Below are positions 17,622-25,539 of a stretch of 64,000 nt of DNA, piece after piece. Where the stretch lies: assembly GCF_050971785.1 (NCBI RefSeq), contig NZ_JBPCCU010000013.1, positions 1 through 64,000 of the forward strand, in the 5' to 3' direction. The stretch is from Actinomadura_E scrupuli. Lineage in GTDB: Bacteria; Actinomycetota; Actinomycetes; Streptosporangiales; Streptosporangiaceae. Positions within the stretch are counted from its first letter, which is position 1. Every line of letters starts with the position of its first letter. The notes below the pieces were generated by a model. The model worked only from the letters and a program-made list of their open reading frames with translations, was not told the origin of the DNA and did no database searches. The position numbers and the translations under genes are program-made.

Positions 17622-17671
17622 GTTCCCTTCGCGGACCCCCAGTCAGGTGGCCGCACCCTACAGCAACCGAG

Positions 17672-17681
17672 CAAGCGCTTG
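17672..17681. promoter_or_regulatory. CAAGCGCTTG palindrome upstream of the VWA lipoprotein gene
   Basis: The same 10-base palindrome as at 15447-15456 recurs here. On the minus strand it adjoins a TAGACA and a TAGGGT 19 bases apart, a possible weak promoter of the VWA gene. Two identical palindromes controlling two neighbouring envelope genes suggest a common regulator. Confidence 0.35.
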
Positions 17682-17758
17682 TCTAGAATTCGCGGTCAGA
17701 GCGTCACCGGCCTTCCGGGGACCCCGGGCACCGGCCGCGCCTCGGCCCGGGCGGAGCC

Positions 17759-18307
17759 TCAGTCGGCGCAGACTTCGGGGGCGCAGCCCCCGGGCGCGGA
17801 GGCGTGGGCCGGCGAGGTGCGGGCCGCGGGCGGCCCACCGGCGGGCAGCGGGTCCCGGCGGGCGAACCGGCGGGCGCCGGGGCCCTCGTCGCCGAGCACG
17901 TCGCCAGGGTTGGAGAGCCGGCAGCGCTGCAGGGACAGGCAGCCGCAGCCGATGCAGTCGGTGAGGTCGTCGCGCAGCCGCTGCAGCTGGATGATGCGCT
18001 CGTCCAGCTCGGTGCGCCACCCCGCGGACAGCCGGGCCCAGTCGGCCCGGGTGGGGGTGCGGCCCTCGGGCAGCCGGGAGAGCGCCTCCCCGATGTCGCC
18101 GAGCGGGATGCCCACGCGCTGGGAGAGCCGGATGAACGCCACCCGGCGCAGGGCGTCACGGTGGTAGCGGCGCTGGTTGCCCGCCGTGCGGCGGCTGGTG
18201 ATGAGCCCCTTGGACTCGTAGAAGTGCAGGGCCGACACGGCGACGCCGCTCCGCTCGGCGAGCTGGCCGACGGTGAGCTCCTGCTGTCCCTGGGAAAGGC
18301 TCGGCAC
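17759..18307 (-). CDS. soxR: redox-sensing transcriptional regulator SoxR
   Basis: A 182-residue MerR-family activator. The N-terminal winged helix (LTVGQLAERSGVAVSALHFYESKGLI) is followed by a dimerisation helix and the [2Fe-2S] ligand pattern C118-IG-C121-G-C123-LSLQR-C129, the SoxR hallmark. Redox-active compounds oxidise the cluster and switch on target promoters with 19-base spacers. Such a promoter lies in the divergent region at 18321-18351 and another at 47767. The GTG start has GGAGGA upstream. The C-terminal 35 residues are a Pro/Ala/Gly-rich tail ending in CAPEVCAD, longer than in enterobacterial SoxR. Confidence 0.92.
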   Translation of the reverse strand: MPSLSQGQQELTVGQLAERSGVAVSALHFYESKGLITSRRTAGNQRRYHRDALRRVAFIRLSQRVGIPLGDIGEALSRLPEGRTPTRADWARLSAGWRTELDERIIQLQRLRDDLTDCIGCGCLSLQRCRLSNPGDVLGDEGPGARRFARRDPLPAGGPPAARTSPAHASAPGGCAPEVCAD

Positions 18308-18320
18308 TGGTCCTCCGCGG

Positions 18321-18351
18321 TTGACCTCAAGGGTGCTTCAGGTTCAACACT
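18321..18351 (+). promoter_or_regulatory. SoxR-type promoter with 19-base spacer
   Basis: A -35 TTGACC (18321-18326) and a -10-like AACACT (18346-18351) are 19 bases apart, the over-long spacing required by MerR-family activators. The spacer holds the dyad TTGACCTCAAG / CTTCAGGTTCAA around GGTG, close to the known SoxR box. It drives the plus-strand PPOX gene and probably mediates soxR autoregulation. Confidence 0.75.
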
Positions 18352-18357
18352 AGACGC

Positions 18358-18768
18358 ATGACGTTCACCGACGCGGAACTCGAATATCTGTCCACCCAGC
18401 GGCTGGGCCGGCTGGCGACCGCCGCGCCCGACGGCACCCTGCAGAACAACCCGGTCTCGTTCCGGTACAACCCCGAGACCGCGACCATCGACATCGGCGG
18501 CCACGACATGGGCGCCAGCCGCAAGTTCCGCAACGTGCTGGCCGGCGGCGAGGTCGCCTTCGTCGTCGACGACATCGCCTCCCTCCGGCCGTGGAAGGTC
18601 CGGGGCGTGGAGATCCGCGGTCACGCCGAGGCCCTGGCGGACCAGACCCCGCCGGGGCCGGGGTTCAGCGGCGAGCTCATCCGCGTGCATCCGCGCCGGA
18701 TCATCTCCTGGGGCCTGGACCCCGCGCTCCAGGGGATGCAGGCGCGGACCGTCGAGCCCGCACGCTGA
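18358..18768 (+). CDS. PPOX-class F420-dependent oxidoreductase family protein
   Basis: A 136-residue split beta-barrel flavin-fold protein (FTDAELEYLSTQRLGRLATAAPDGTLQNNPVSFRYN), matching the actinomycete PPOX-class F420-dependent group. Members reduce quinones, biliverdin or other small molecules with F420H2; the exact substrate cannot be read from sequence. It is transcribed from a SoxR-type promoter and is divergent from soxR, so it is likely induced by redox-cycling compounds. Its start is only a few bases downstream of the -10, implying a very short or leaderless transcript. Confidence 0.8.
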   Translation: MTFTDAELEYLSTQRLGRLATAAPDGTLQNNPVSFRYNPETATIDIGGHDMGASRKFRNVLAGGEVAFVVDDIASLRPWKVRGVEIRGHAEALADQTPPGPGFSGELIRVHPRRIISWGLDPALQGMQARTVEPAR

Positions 18769-18945
18769 CCAGGGCTCCGTTCACCTGATCCTCGTCCGGC
18801 GGACGGCCGCCCTTCACGGCGCCCCGGGGTACGCCGCCGAGCCGGATGGGTATTTCTCCTTCGGCAGGGAAAACCACTCTTCGCCCGGGGCCGACATGGG
18901 GATCGGGGCGGTGGTGCCTCCGCCCGCCCGGTTGGGAGCCCGCGC

Positions 18946-20004
18946 ATGGACCAGCTCGCCCGTCGCGCCGCCGAAGAGACCCGTGCCTGGCCACGGAGCT
19001 TCCGGGACCGGCTCACCGCCCCGCTGGGCGGCTGGCGGGACTTCCTCGGCATGGTCGTCCAGGGCGAGGCCCGCCCCTCCCGCCAGGCGCTCGCCCGGGC
19101 GGCCGACGTGCCGGTCCGGCCATCCGGGCTTCCCGCGGTCACCGCCGCCCAGACCGCGGTGACCTGGGTCGGGCACGCGTCGTTCGTCGTGCAGATCGGC
19201 GGGCTCGTGGTGCTGACCGACCCCGTCTGGTCCCGCCGGATCCCGGGGGTACGGCCCCGGCTGACCCCGCCCGGGGTCGCCTGGCGGGACCTCCCCCGCG
19301 TGGACGCCGTCGTGATCAGTCACAACCATTACGACCACCTGGACGGGCCGACCCTCAGGCGGCTGCCCCGGGACACCCCGGTGTTCGTGCCCGCCGGGCT
19401 GGGCCGCTGGTTCCGGCGGCGCGGCTTCAGCCGGGTCCGCGAGCTGGACTGGTGGGAGTCCGCACGGCTGGGCGAGGTCGACTTCGGGTTCGTGCCCGCC
19501 CATCACTGGAGCCGGCGGACGCTCACCGACACGTGCCGGTCCCTGTGGGGCGGCTGGGTGCTGACCGCCGCCGGCCGGCGGATCTACTTCGCCGGGGACA
19601 CCGGTTACGGGCACTTCTTCGGCGACATCGGCAGACGCTACACCGGCATCGACCTCGCGCTGCTGCCGATCGGGGCGTTCGAGCCCCGCCGGATGATGCG
19701 GGACTGGCACACCGACCCGTGGGAGGCCGTCCAGGCCTGCCTCGATCTCGGCGCCCCGCGGATGGCCACGATGCACTGGGGCACCTTCGTGCTGAGCGCC
19801 GAGCCGGTGCTGTCACCCGTCGAGCAGGCCCGGCGGGCGTGGGCCGGGACGGGCCGCCCCCGCGCCGACCTGTGGGATCTGGCCGTCGGCGAGTCCCGGC
19901 TGCTGGAGCCGGCGGACGCGCTGCGGGGTGATGCCCTGACCCGGGGCTCGGTCAGCGGCGGTCCGGCCGGCGCAGCAGGGGCGAGTCCAGGACCTCCGGG
20001 TTGA
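18946..20004 (+). CDS. MBL-fold metallo-hydrolase (NAPE-PLD/UlaG-like)
   Basis: A 352-residue metallo-beta-lactamase-fold hydrolase. The metal site appears as SHNHYDHLDG, with later His in PAHHW, Asp in YFAGDTGYG and His in MATMHWGTF. The pattern is closest to N-acyl-phosphatidylethanolamine phospholipase D-like and UlaG-like enzymes, so a membrane lipid or lactone substrate is possible. The last 25 residues are a Gly/Ala/Pro-rich tail that overlaps the convergent dehydrogenase gene by 53 bases. The ATG has only a weak ribosome site. Confidence 0.85.
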   Translation: MDQLARRAAEETRAWPRSFRDRLTAPLGGWRDFLGMVVQGEARPSRQALARAADVPVRPSGLPAVTAAQTAVTWVGHASFVVQIGGLVVLTDPVWSRRIPGVRPRLTPPGVAWRDLPRVDAVVISHNHYDHLDGPTLRRLPRDTPVFVPAGLGRWFRRRGFSRVRELDWWESARLGEVDFGFVPAHHWSRRTLTDTCRSLWGGWVLTAAGRRIYFAGDTGYGHFFGDIGRRYTGIDLALLPIGAFEPRRMMRDWHTDPWEAVQACLDLGAPRMATMHWGTFVLSAEPVLSPVEQARRAWAGTGRPRADLWDLAVGESRLLEPADALRGDALTRGSVSGGPAGAAGASPGPPG

Positions 20005-20941
20005 CCAGCGTGGCGGGCGTCTCGCCGCGCAGCACCTGGGCGACGTTGCGGGCCGCCTTCCCGGCGAGCTCGGCGACCGCGCCGTCGGAGTAGAAGGCCG
20101 CGTGCGGCGTCACGATCGCCGCGGGGTGGGTGCGCAGGGGGTGGTCCGCGGGCAGCGGCTCGGGGTCGGTGACGTCCATGCCCGCTCCGGCGATGCGGCC
20201 GGCGTCCAGCGCCCGCACCAGTGCGGCGGTGTCGACCAGGGCGCCGCGCGAGGTGTTGATCAGGAAGGCGGTGTCCTTCATCCCCGCCAGCTCGGTCTCC
20301 CCGATGATCCCCCGGGTGCCGGAGTCGAGCGGCACGTGCAGCGAGACGACGTCGGCTTCGGCGAGCAGCCCGGGCAGGGACGTGGTGACCCGGACGCCGT
20401 CCGGGCCGCCCTCGGACCTGCGGTAGGCGATCACCTCCATGCCCAGGGCACGGGCGCGTACCGCGACGGCCCGGGCGATGGCGCCCAGCCCGACGAGCCC
20501 GAGGGTCTTGCCGCGCAGCCGTACCGGCATGCCTCCCGCCTGGTTGTCCCAGCCGCCGCGCCGCAGGTCCTCGGTGAGCGGCACGAAGCGCCTGGCCAGG
20601 GCGAGCAGCAGCAGGAGGGTGTGGTCGGCGACCTCGTCGGTGCAGAAGTCGGGCACGTTGGTGACCGGGATGCCCAGCGCGGTGGCGTGGGCGACGTCGA
20701 TGTTGTCGAGCCCCACCCCGTAGCGGGCGACCGTACGGCACCGGACCGCGGCGTCCAGCACCTTCGCGGTCACCGGCCGCCAGTTGGTGAGGATCGCGTC
20801 CGCCCGGGGCGCCAGCGCGATCAGCTCGTCCTCGTCCCCGGGGGCGGCCACCAGCAGCCGGGCCCCCTCCGCGCCGAGCACTCGCTCCTCCACGTCCAGA
20901 TCAGGGAAGGCATAGTCGGTGACGAGGACGGTCAGGCTCAC
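19952..20941 (-). CDS. D-2-hydroxyacid dehydrogenase (C-terminal-binding-protein-like)
   Basis: A 329-residue NAD-dependent dehydrogenase. Landmarks are NVPDFCTDEVADHTLLLLLAL, the nucleotide-binding LGLVGLGAIARAVAVRA, LINTSRGALVD with the catalytic Arg, and TPHAAFYS with the catalytic His. It belongs to the CtBP/phosphoglycerate dehydrogenase-like branch that interconverts 2-oxo and D-2-hydroxy acids; the substrate is undefined. It is divergent from mscR with a 59-base gap and convergent, with overlap, with the MBL hydrolase gene. Confidence 0.88.
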   Translation of the reverse strand: MSLTVLVTDYAFPDLDVEERVLGAEGARLLVAAPGDEDELIALAPRADAILTNWRPVTAKVLDAAVRCRTVARYGVGLDNIDVAHATALGIPVTNVPDFCTDEVADHTLLLLLALARRFVPLTEDLRRGGWDNQAGGMPVRLRGKTLGLVGLGAIARAVAVRARALGMEVIAYRRSEGGPDGVRVTTSLPGLLAEADVVSLHVPLDSGTRGIIGETELAGMKDTAFLINTSRGALVDTAALVRALDAGRIAGAGMDVTDPEPLPADHPLRTHPAAIVTPHAAFYSDGAVAELAGKAARNVAQVLRGETPATLVNPEVLDSPLLRRPDRR

Positions 20942-21000
20942 GGATGGTCCTTCCTAGGGAAGAATCGGCGCCGTAACCCGGCGCAGAAGAGGCGGTCAGC

Positions 21001-22086
21001 ATGGCACAAGAGGTTCGCGGAGTCGTCGCCCCCGGCAAGGGCGAGCCCGTCCGGATCGAGACCATCATCATCCCCGATCCCGGACCGGGTGAGGCCGTGG
21101 TGAAGGTACAGGCCTGCGGGGTCTGCCACACCGATCTCCACTATCGCGAGGGCGGCATCAACGACGACTTCCCCTTCCTGCTCGGTCACGAGGCGGCCGG
21201 GGTGGTCGAGTCGGTCGGCGCCGGGGTGACCGAGGTGGCCCCCGGCGACTTCGTGATCCTCAACTGGCGTGCGGTGTGCGGCCAGTGCCGCGCATGCCGG
21301 CGCGGCCGTCCCTGGTACTGCTTCGACACCCACAACGCGACGCAGAAGATGACGCTCACCGACGGCACCGAGCTGTCGCCCGCGCTGGGGATCGGCGCGT
21401 TCGCCGACAAGACCCTGGTGGCGGCCGGGCAGTGCACCAAGGTGGACCCGGCCGCCAGTCCCGCCGCGGCCGGCCTGCTCGGCTGCGGCGTCATGGCGGG
21501 CATCGGCGCGGCGCTCAACACCGGCAACGTGGGGCGCGGCGACTCCGTGGCGGTGATCGGCTGCGGCGGCGTCGGCTCGGCCGCGGTGATGGGGGCCCGG
21601 CTGGCCGGCGCAGCGAAGATCATCGCGGTGGACCTGGACGACCGGAAACTGGAGACCGCCCGGGGCCTGGGCGCCACCCACACCCTGAACGGCCGCGACA
21701 GCGACGTCGTCACCGCGATCCGCGACCTCACCGGCGGTTTCGGCGCCGACGTGGTCATCGACGCGGTGGGCGTACCCGCCACCTACGAGCAGGCCTTCAA
21801 CGCCCGCGACCTGGCGGGCACCGTCGTGCTGGTCGGGGTGCCCACGCCGGAGATGCGGCTGGAGCTTCCGCTGCTGGAGGTCTTCGGACGCGGCGGCTCG
21901 CTGAAGTCCTCGTGGTACGGCGACTGCCTGCCGTCCCGGGACTTCCCGATGCTGATCGACCTCTATCTCCAGGGACGGCTCGACCTCGACGCCTTCGTCT
22001 CCGAGACGATCACTCTGGACGACGTGGAGGACGCGTTCACGAAGATGGAGCACGGCGACGTCCTCCGCTCGGTGGTGCTGTTCTGA
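21001..22086 (+). CDS. mscR: S-(hydroxymethyl)mycothiol dehydrogenase
   Basis: A 361-residue zinc alcohol dehydrogenase. It shows the catalytic zinc ligands (ACGVCHTD, LGHEAAG), the structural zinc set CGQCRACRRGRPWYC, and the NAD site VIGCGGVGSAAVMGA. The closest family is mycothiol-dependent formaldehyde dehydrogenase, which oxidises the formaldehyde-mycothiol adduct to S-formylmycothiol and also denitrosylates nitrosomycothiol. The next gene starts in its stop codon and encodes the MBL hydrolase that accompanies mscR in mycobacteria (Rv2259-Rv2260). Together they detoxify formaldehyde, and they mark the organism as a mycothiol producer. Confidence 0.92.
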   Translation: MAQEVRGVVAPGKGEPVRIETIIIPDPGPGEAVVKVQACGVCHTDLHYREGGINDDFPFLLGHEAAGVVESVGAGVTEVAPGDFVILNWRAVCGQCRACRRGRPWYCFDTHNATQKMTLTDGTELSPALGIGAFADKTLVAAGQCTKVDPAASPAAAGLLGCGVMAGIGAALNTGNVGRGDSVAVIGCGGVGSAAVMGARLAGAAKIIAVDLDDRKLETARGLGATHTLNGRDSDVVTAIRDLTGGFGADVVIDAVGVPATYEQAFNARDLAGTVVLVGVPTPEMRLELPLLEVFGRGGSLKSSWYGDCLPSRDFPMLIDLYLQGRLDLDAFVSETITLDDVEDAFTKMEHGDVLRSVVLF

Positions 22087-22715
22087 TGAGCACCCGCATC
22101 GGCCACCTGGTCACCTCGGGCACGTTCTCGCTCGACGGCGGCACCTGGGAGGTGGACAACAACGTCTGGCTGGTCGGGGACGACCACGAGGTCGTCGTCA
22201 TCGACGCCGCGCACGACGCGGACGCCATCGCCTCGGCGGTGGGCGACCGGCGGCTGCGCGCCATCGTGTCCACCCACGGTCACGACGATCACATCGATGC
22301 CGCCCCGGCGCTGGCCGAGCGGACGGGCGCGCCGATCCTGCTGCACCCGGGCGACCTGATGCTCTGGAAGAACACCCATCCCGGGCGGCAGCCCGACGGG
22401 GAAATGTCCGACGGGCAGACGATCACGATCGCCGGGGTCGCCCTGCAGATCCTGCACACCCCCGGCCACAGCCCCGGCGCCGTCTGCCTGTACGCGCCCG
22501 CGCTCGGCACGGTGTTCTCCGGCGACACCCTGTTCGCCGGCGGTCCGGGCGCCACTGGCAGGTCCTTCTCGGACTTCCCGACCATCATCACCTCGATCCG
22601 GGAACGGCTGCTGACGCTGCCGCCCGAGACGGTGGTGCGCACCGGGCACGGCGAGTCCACCACCATCGGCGCCGAGAGCCCGCACCTGGAGGAGTGGATC
22701 GCCCGCGGCCACTGA
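22086..22715 (+). CDS. MBL-fold hydrolase, mscR partner
   Basis: A 209-residue metallo-beta-lactamase-fold hydrolase with STHGHDDHID, TPGHSPG, FSGDTLF and the final GHG motif, the full metal-binding set of glyoxalase II-like enzymes. Its ATG overlaps the mscR stop (TGATG), so translation is coupled. Position and conservation suggest it hydrolyses S-formylmycothiol to formate and mycothiol, by analogy with Rv2260; that activity is inferred. A strong terminator follows 10 bases downstream. Confidence 0.88.
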   Translation: MSTRIGHLVTSGTFSLDGGTWEVDNNVWLVGDDHEVVVIDAAHDADAIASAVGDRRLRAIVSTHGHDDHIDAAPALAERTGAPILLHPGDLMLWKNTHPGRQPDGEMSDGQTITIAGVALQILHTPGHSPGAVCLYAPALGTVFSGDTLFAGGPGATGRSFSDFPTIITSIRERLLTLPPETVVRTGHGESTTIGAESPHLEEWIARGH

Positions 22716-22724
22716 GCACCGGCT

Positions 22725-22766
22725 GAAGGGCCCGCCGCGGAGTACGCGCTCCGCGGCGGGCCCTTC
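22725..22766 (+). terminator. hairpin terminator after the mscR operon
   Basis: A perfect inverted repeat with 18-base arms (GAAGGGCCCGCCGCGGAG and its complement) around a 6-base loop lies just after the MBL gene. No T-run follows, as is usual in high-GC actinomycetes. Confidence 0.85.
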
Positions 22767-22775
22767 GCCACCGGC

Positions 22776-22835
22776 CTGCTCCTCGGTCTGCTCTTCCACC
22801 TGCTCGCCTATCTGCTCGCCGACCTGCTCTTCGAC
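22776..22835. repeat. five tandem 12-base repeats
   Basis: Five head-to-tail copies of a 12-base unit, CTGCTC plus six variable bases (for example CTGCTCTTCCAC, CTGCTCGCCTAT, CTGCTCGCCGAC). They lie between the terminator and the kinase gene. The plus-strand frame would read LLxx repeats but has no start codon, so I treat this as a non-coding minisatellite. Confidence 0.7.
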
Positions 22836-22995
22836 CTGTCTTCGGCCGTTCCGGCCCAATTCGCCGGCTCTGATCGCGATCGCATCGAACCCTGCGCGGG
22901 CTTCGGTGCGTATCTGAGGACGTGGGCGTCCACGCGGCGTTGTGCCGCTGTTTCCTCCACGGTGCGGCCTCGGTGTGTCAGAGGAGGTTGATGTT

Positions 22996-25533
22996 GTGGA
23001 CTCAGGTGCTCGTTTGCAGGAGCGGTACGTGCTGCGGCGGCACATCGGCAGTGGCCGCACGACCGAGGTGTGGCAGGCCTGGGACGAGCGGCTCTCCCGG
23101 GCCGTCGCCGTCAAGCTGGTCAGCGCCCAGCCACCGCCGGAAGCGGGCTTCAGCCACCGGTTCCAGGACGAGGCACGGGCCGCCGCGGCCGTTCTCCATC
23201 CCCATATTGTGATCATCTACGACTGTGACGAGATCGGCGGTCAGGACGGCCCCGCGGTCCCGTACATCGTGATGGAGTTCCTGGAGGGCGAGACCCTCGC
23301 GGACCGGATCCGCCGGGGCGCGCTGCCGGTCGGCGAGGCCGTGCGCGTGTGCGCCCAGATCGCCGACGCGCTGACCGCCGCCCACAGCACGGGGGTCGCG
23401 CACGGCGATCTCAAGCCGGCCAACGTCTTCCTCACCCCCGAAGGCGTGAAGGTGCTGGACTTCGGCCTCGCCCGGGCGGAGCGCGCTCCCGCCGCCGGCA
23501 TGTGGTCCGGGCCGGCGGAGCCACCGCGGGGCACATCCGCCTACCTCGCGCCGGAGGAGCGGCTCGGCTCGTCTCCCACCATGGCCGCCGCCGCCGACGT
23601 GTACGCCCTCGGGGTGATGCTGACCGAGGCCCTCACGGGAAGGCGGGCTCTGGACGCCTCACTGCCCGAGGGCATCCCGGTGGAGGTGGCCGTGCTGTGC
23701 TCGCGCTGCCGGGCACGAGACCCCGCAGCGCGGCCGTCCGCCGCGGACGTCACCGAGATCCTCACCGCGTCCTCGGGGTCGCCCGCCGAGGACCCGCCCC
23801 CGTCGCCGCGTCAGGAACAGTCCTGGTTCTCGCGCCCCCGCACCGGGCGGGCACCGGAGGCCGGCCGGGCGGTGCGGGAAGGCCCGGGCCGGTCTCCCGT
23901 TCCGGCGGAGCCGCCGCCCCCGCGGGCCGGTCCACCTCCCGTACCCCCCGCTCATGCCCCGACGGGTCGCGCGCCGGCCCCGGCCGGCACCGCGTGGCCG
24001 TCCGGTCCCGGGCCGTCCCCGGCCCCTCCGGCACCACCGCCCACCGGGCCGGCACCGTCGGCCACCGGGCCGGCACCATCGCCCACCGGGCCGAGGCCGG
24101 CGGCCACCGGCTCCACGGCACCCCCGGCCGGTCCCGCACCCACGCCCACCGGCCCGCCGTCGTCTCCGGCCGATCCGACGCCCTGGGCCACCGGCGCAGC
24201 GCCGCCGCCGAGCGATCGGGCGTCGCGGCCGACGGTCGTCCCGCCTCCCCCGGCCGGTCCCCCATCGCCCCCGGCCGGCACCTCGTCTCCCCCGGCCGGC
24301 ACCTCGTCTCCCCCGGCCGGCCCCCCGTCGCACCCGGCCGGCCCCCCGTCGCACCCGGCCGGCGCCGCCTCTTCCCCGGCCAGTCCCGCGTTCCGGCCCG
24401 CCGGCGTCGCGCCGCGCCCGGCCGATCCCGCGTTGCCGCCCGCCGCTCCGGCGGCACAGCCCACCGGCACACGCACCACCGAGCCGGCGGCACGGCCGAC
24501 CGGCGCACCACCGCGCCCGGCCGATCCCGCGTTGCCACCGGTCGCACCGGCGTCACACCTCACCGGCACGGGGCCGCGCACCACCGAGCCGGTGGCACGG
24601 CCGACGGGCGCAGCACCACCCGCTGCCGGCCCCGCGGCGTTGCCGGCCGATCCGGGGTCGTCGCCCGGGTCCGCCTCGATGCGCGCACCGTCCCCCGGGG
24701 CGGTCTTGTCGCCCGGGTCCGTCTCGTCACCGGCGGTGACGGCGGAGCCGCCCGCCGATTCCGCCCGGCCCCGGCGCCCGGCTGATCCGGTGTGGCCGCC
24801 GGCCGACGGCAGAACCGCTCAGCGGGTCCCGACCGGCATGACCGGTGAGTTCACCATCCGGCTGGAGCGACCCGACGACCCGCCGGGCGACCCTCAGCCG
24901 CTCCGGCACCGCTGGGCACCGCGGCACTCCGGCCCCGCGCCGCAGGCCCACCGGCACCTCTCCCAGGAGCATCTGGCCCCACCGGGCACGCCCCGGCCGG
25001 AGCCGGTCGAACCCGCCGCCGAGGAGCCCGAGCTGGGCCGCCGCTCGCACCCACGGCTCCGGCGGTTCCTGTTCGACGGGACGCTCACCGTGACGGGCTG
25101 CGCGGTCACGATCCTCCTGCTGTCCGCGGTGTCCGCGCATCGGCGCAGTCCCGACCCGCCCGCCGACCCGGCGGTCTCGCGCCCCGCGGGGAGGGCCGCC
25201 GCCCCGTCCGCCTCCGCCGGCCCGCTGGCGCGCGAGATCGCGGCTCTGACCAAGATCCCGCCGATCATCCAGCGGGGCCTGGCCGCGGGCGAGATCCGCT
25301 CCGACGTGGCCCTGGACCTCACCAACGTCATCACCAACCTGCAGAACGATCTCGTCGCGGGCCAGCGCACCGACCCGCGGCAGGGGGTCACCGAACTGCA
25401 GACGAAGATCACGACCCGGCTGCGGGAGGGCGGTCTCACCCAGGGCCGTGCCGCAGAGCTGAACCTCGCGCTGTCGGCCGTCTCCCCGCGGCAGGCCGCC
25501 TTGCCGGGGGCGCCGTACCCGGATCGGAGGTGA
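22996..25533 (+). CDS. transmembrane Ser/Thr protein kinase with long Pro-rich linker
   Basis: An 845-residue receptor-type kinase. The cytoplasmic kinase domain (residues 8 to 262) has an intact active site: glycine loop IGSGRTTEV, K40 in AVKLV, catalytic loop H136-G-D138-LKPANV and D155-FG. A roughly 400-residue Pro/Ala/Thr-rich linker with repeated PAGP/PADPA units follows, then one membrane helix (about 696 to 717) and a roughly 100-residue helical extracellular domain (LTKIPPIIQRGLAAGEIRSD ... REGGLTQGRAAELNLAL). The same outer domain ends the next gene. GAGGAGG lies 8 bases before the GTG at 22996. The last codons carry the ribosome site of the downstream pseudokinase gene. Confidence 0.9.
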   Translation: MDSGARLQERYVLRRHIGSGRTTEVWQAWDERLSRAVAVKLVSAQPPPEAGFSHRFQDEARAAAAVLHPHIVIIYDCDEIGGQDGPAVPYIVMEFLEGETLADRIRRGALPVGEAVRVCAQIADALTAAHSTGVAHGDLKPANVFLTPEGVKVLDFGLARAERAPAAGMWSGPAEPPRGTSAYLAPEERLGSSPTMAAAADVYALGVMLTEALTGRRALDASLPEGIPVEVAVLCSRCRARDPAARPSAADVTEILTASSGSPAEDPPPSPRQEQSWFSRPRTGRAPEAGRAVREGPGRSPVPAEPPPPRAGPPPVPPAHAPTGRAPAPAGTAWPSGPGPSPAPPAPPPTGPAPSATGPAPSPTGPRPAATGSTAPPAGPAPTPTGPPSSPADPTPWATGAAPPPSDRASRPTVVPPPPAGPPSPPAGTSSPPAGTSSPPAGPPSHPAGPPSHPAGAASSPASPAFRPAGVAPRPADPALPPAAPAAQPTGTRTTEPAARPTGAPPRPADPALPPVAPASHLTGTGPRTTEPVARPTGAAPPAAGPAALPADPGSSPGSASMRAPSPGAVLSPGSVSSPAVTAEPPADSARPRRPADPVWPPADGRTAQRVPTGMTGEFTIRLERPDDPPGDPQPLRHRWAPRHSGPAPQAHRHLSQEHLAPPGTPRPEPVEPAAEEPELGRRSHPRLRRFLFDGTLTVTGCAVTILLLSAVSAHRRSPDPPADPAVSRPAGRAAAPSASAGPLAREIAALTKIPPIIQRGLAAGEIRSDVALDLTNVITNLQNDLVAGQRTDPRQGVTELQTKITTRLREGGLTQGRAAELNLALSAVSPRQAALPGAPYPDRR
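24240..24620 (+). repeat. repeats inside the kinase Pro-rich linker
   Basis: The linker coding sequence contains exact tandem 21-base duplications (unit CCGGCCGGCACCTCGTCTCC plus one base, and a second unit containing CCGTCGCACCCGGCCGG) and a longer unit of about 100 bases occurring twice (each starting GCGCCCGGCCGATCCCGCG). The repeats keep frame, which suggests the linker length changes by recombination. Confidence 0.7.
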
Positions 25534-25539
25534 GCCGGG

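Noticed and set aside
22776..22835. Five 12-base repeats as a CRISPR array or a leader peptide
   Set aside because: Repeats are too short and lack spacers, there are no cas genes, and the LLxx reading frame has no start codon.
22737..22995. Extending the kinase start to the GTG or ATG codons further upstream
   Set aside because: GAGGAGG is placed correctly for GTG 22996, and the upstream translation does not resemble a kinase N-terminus.
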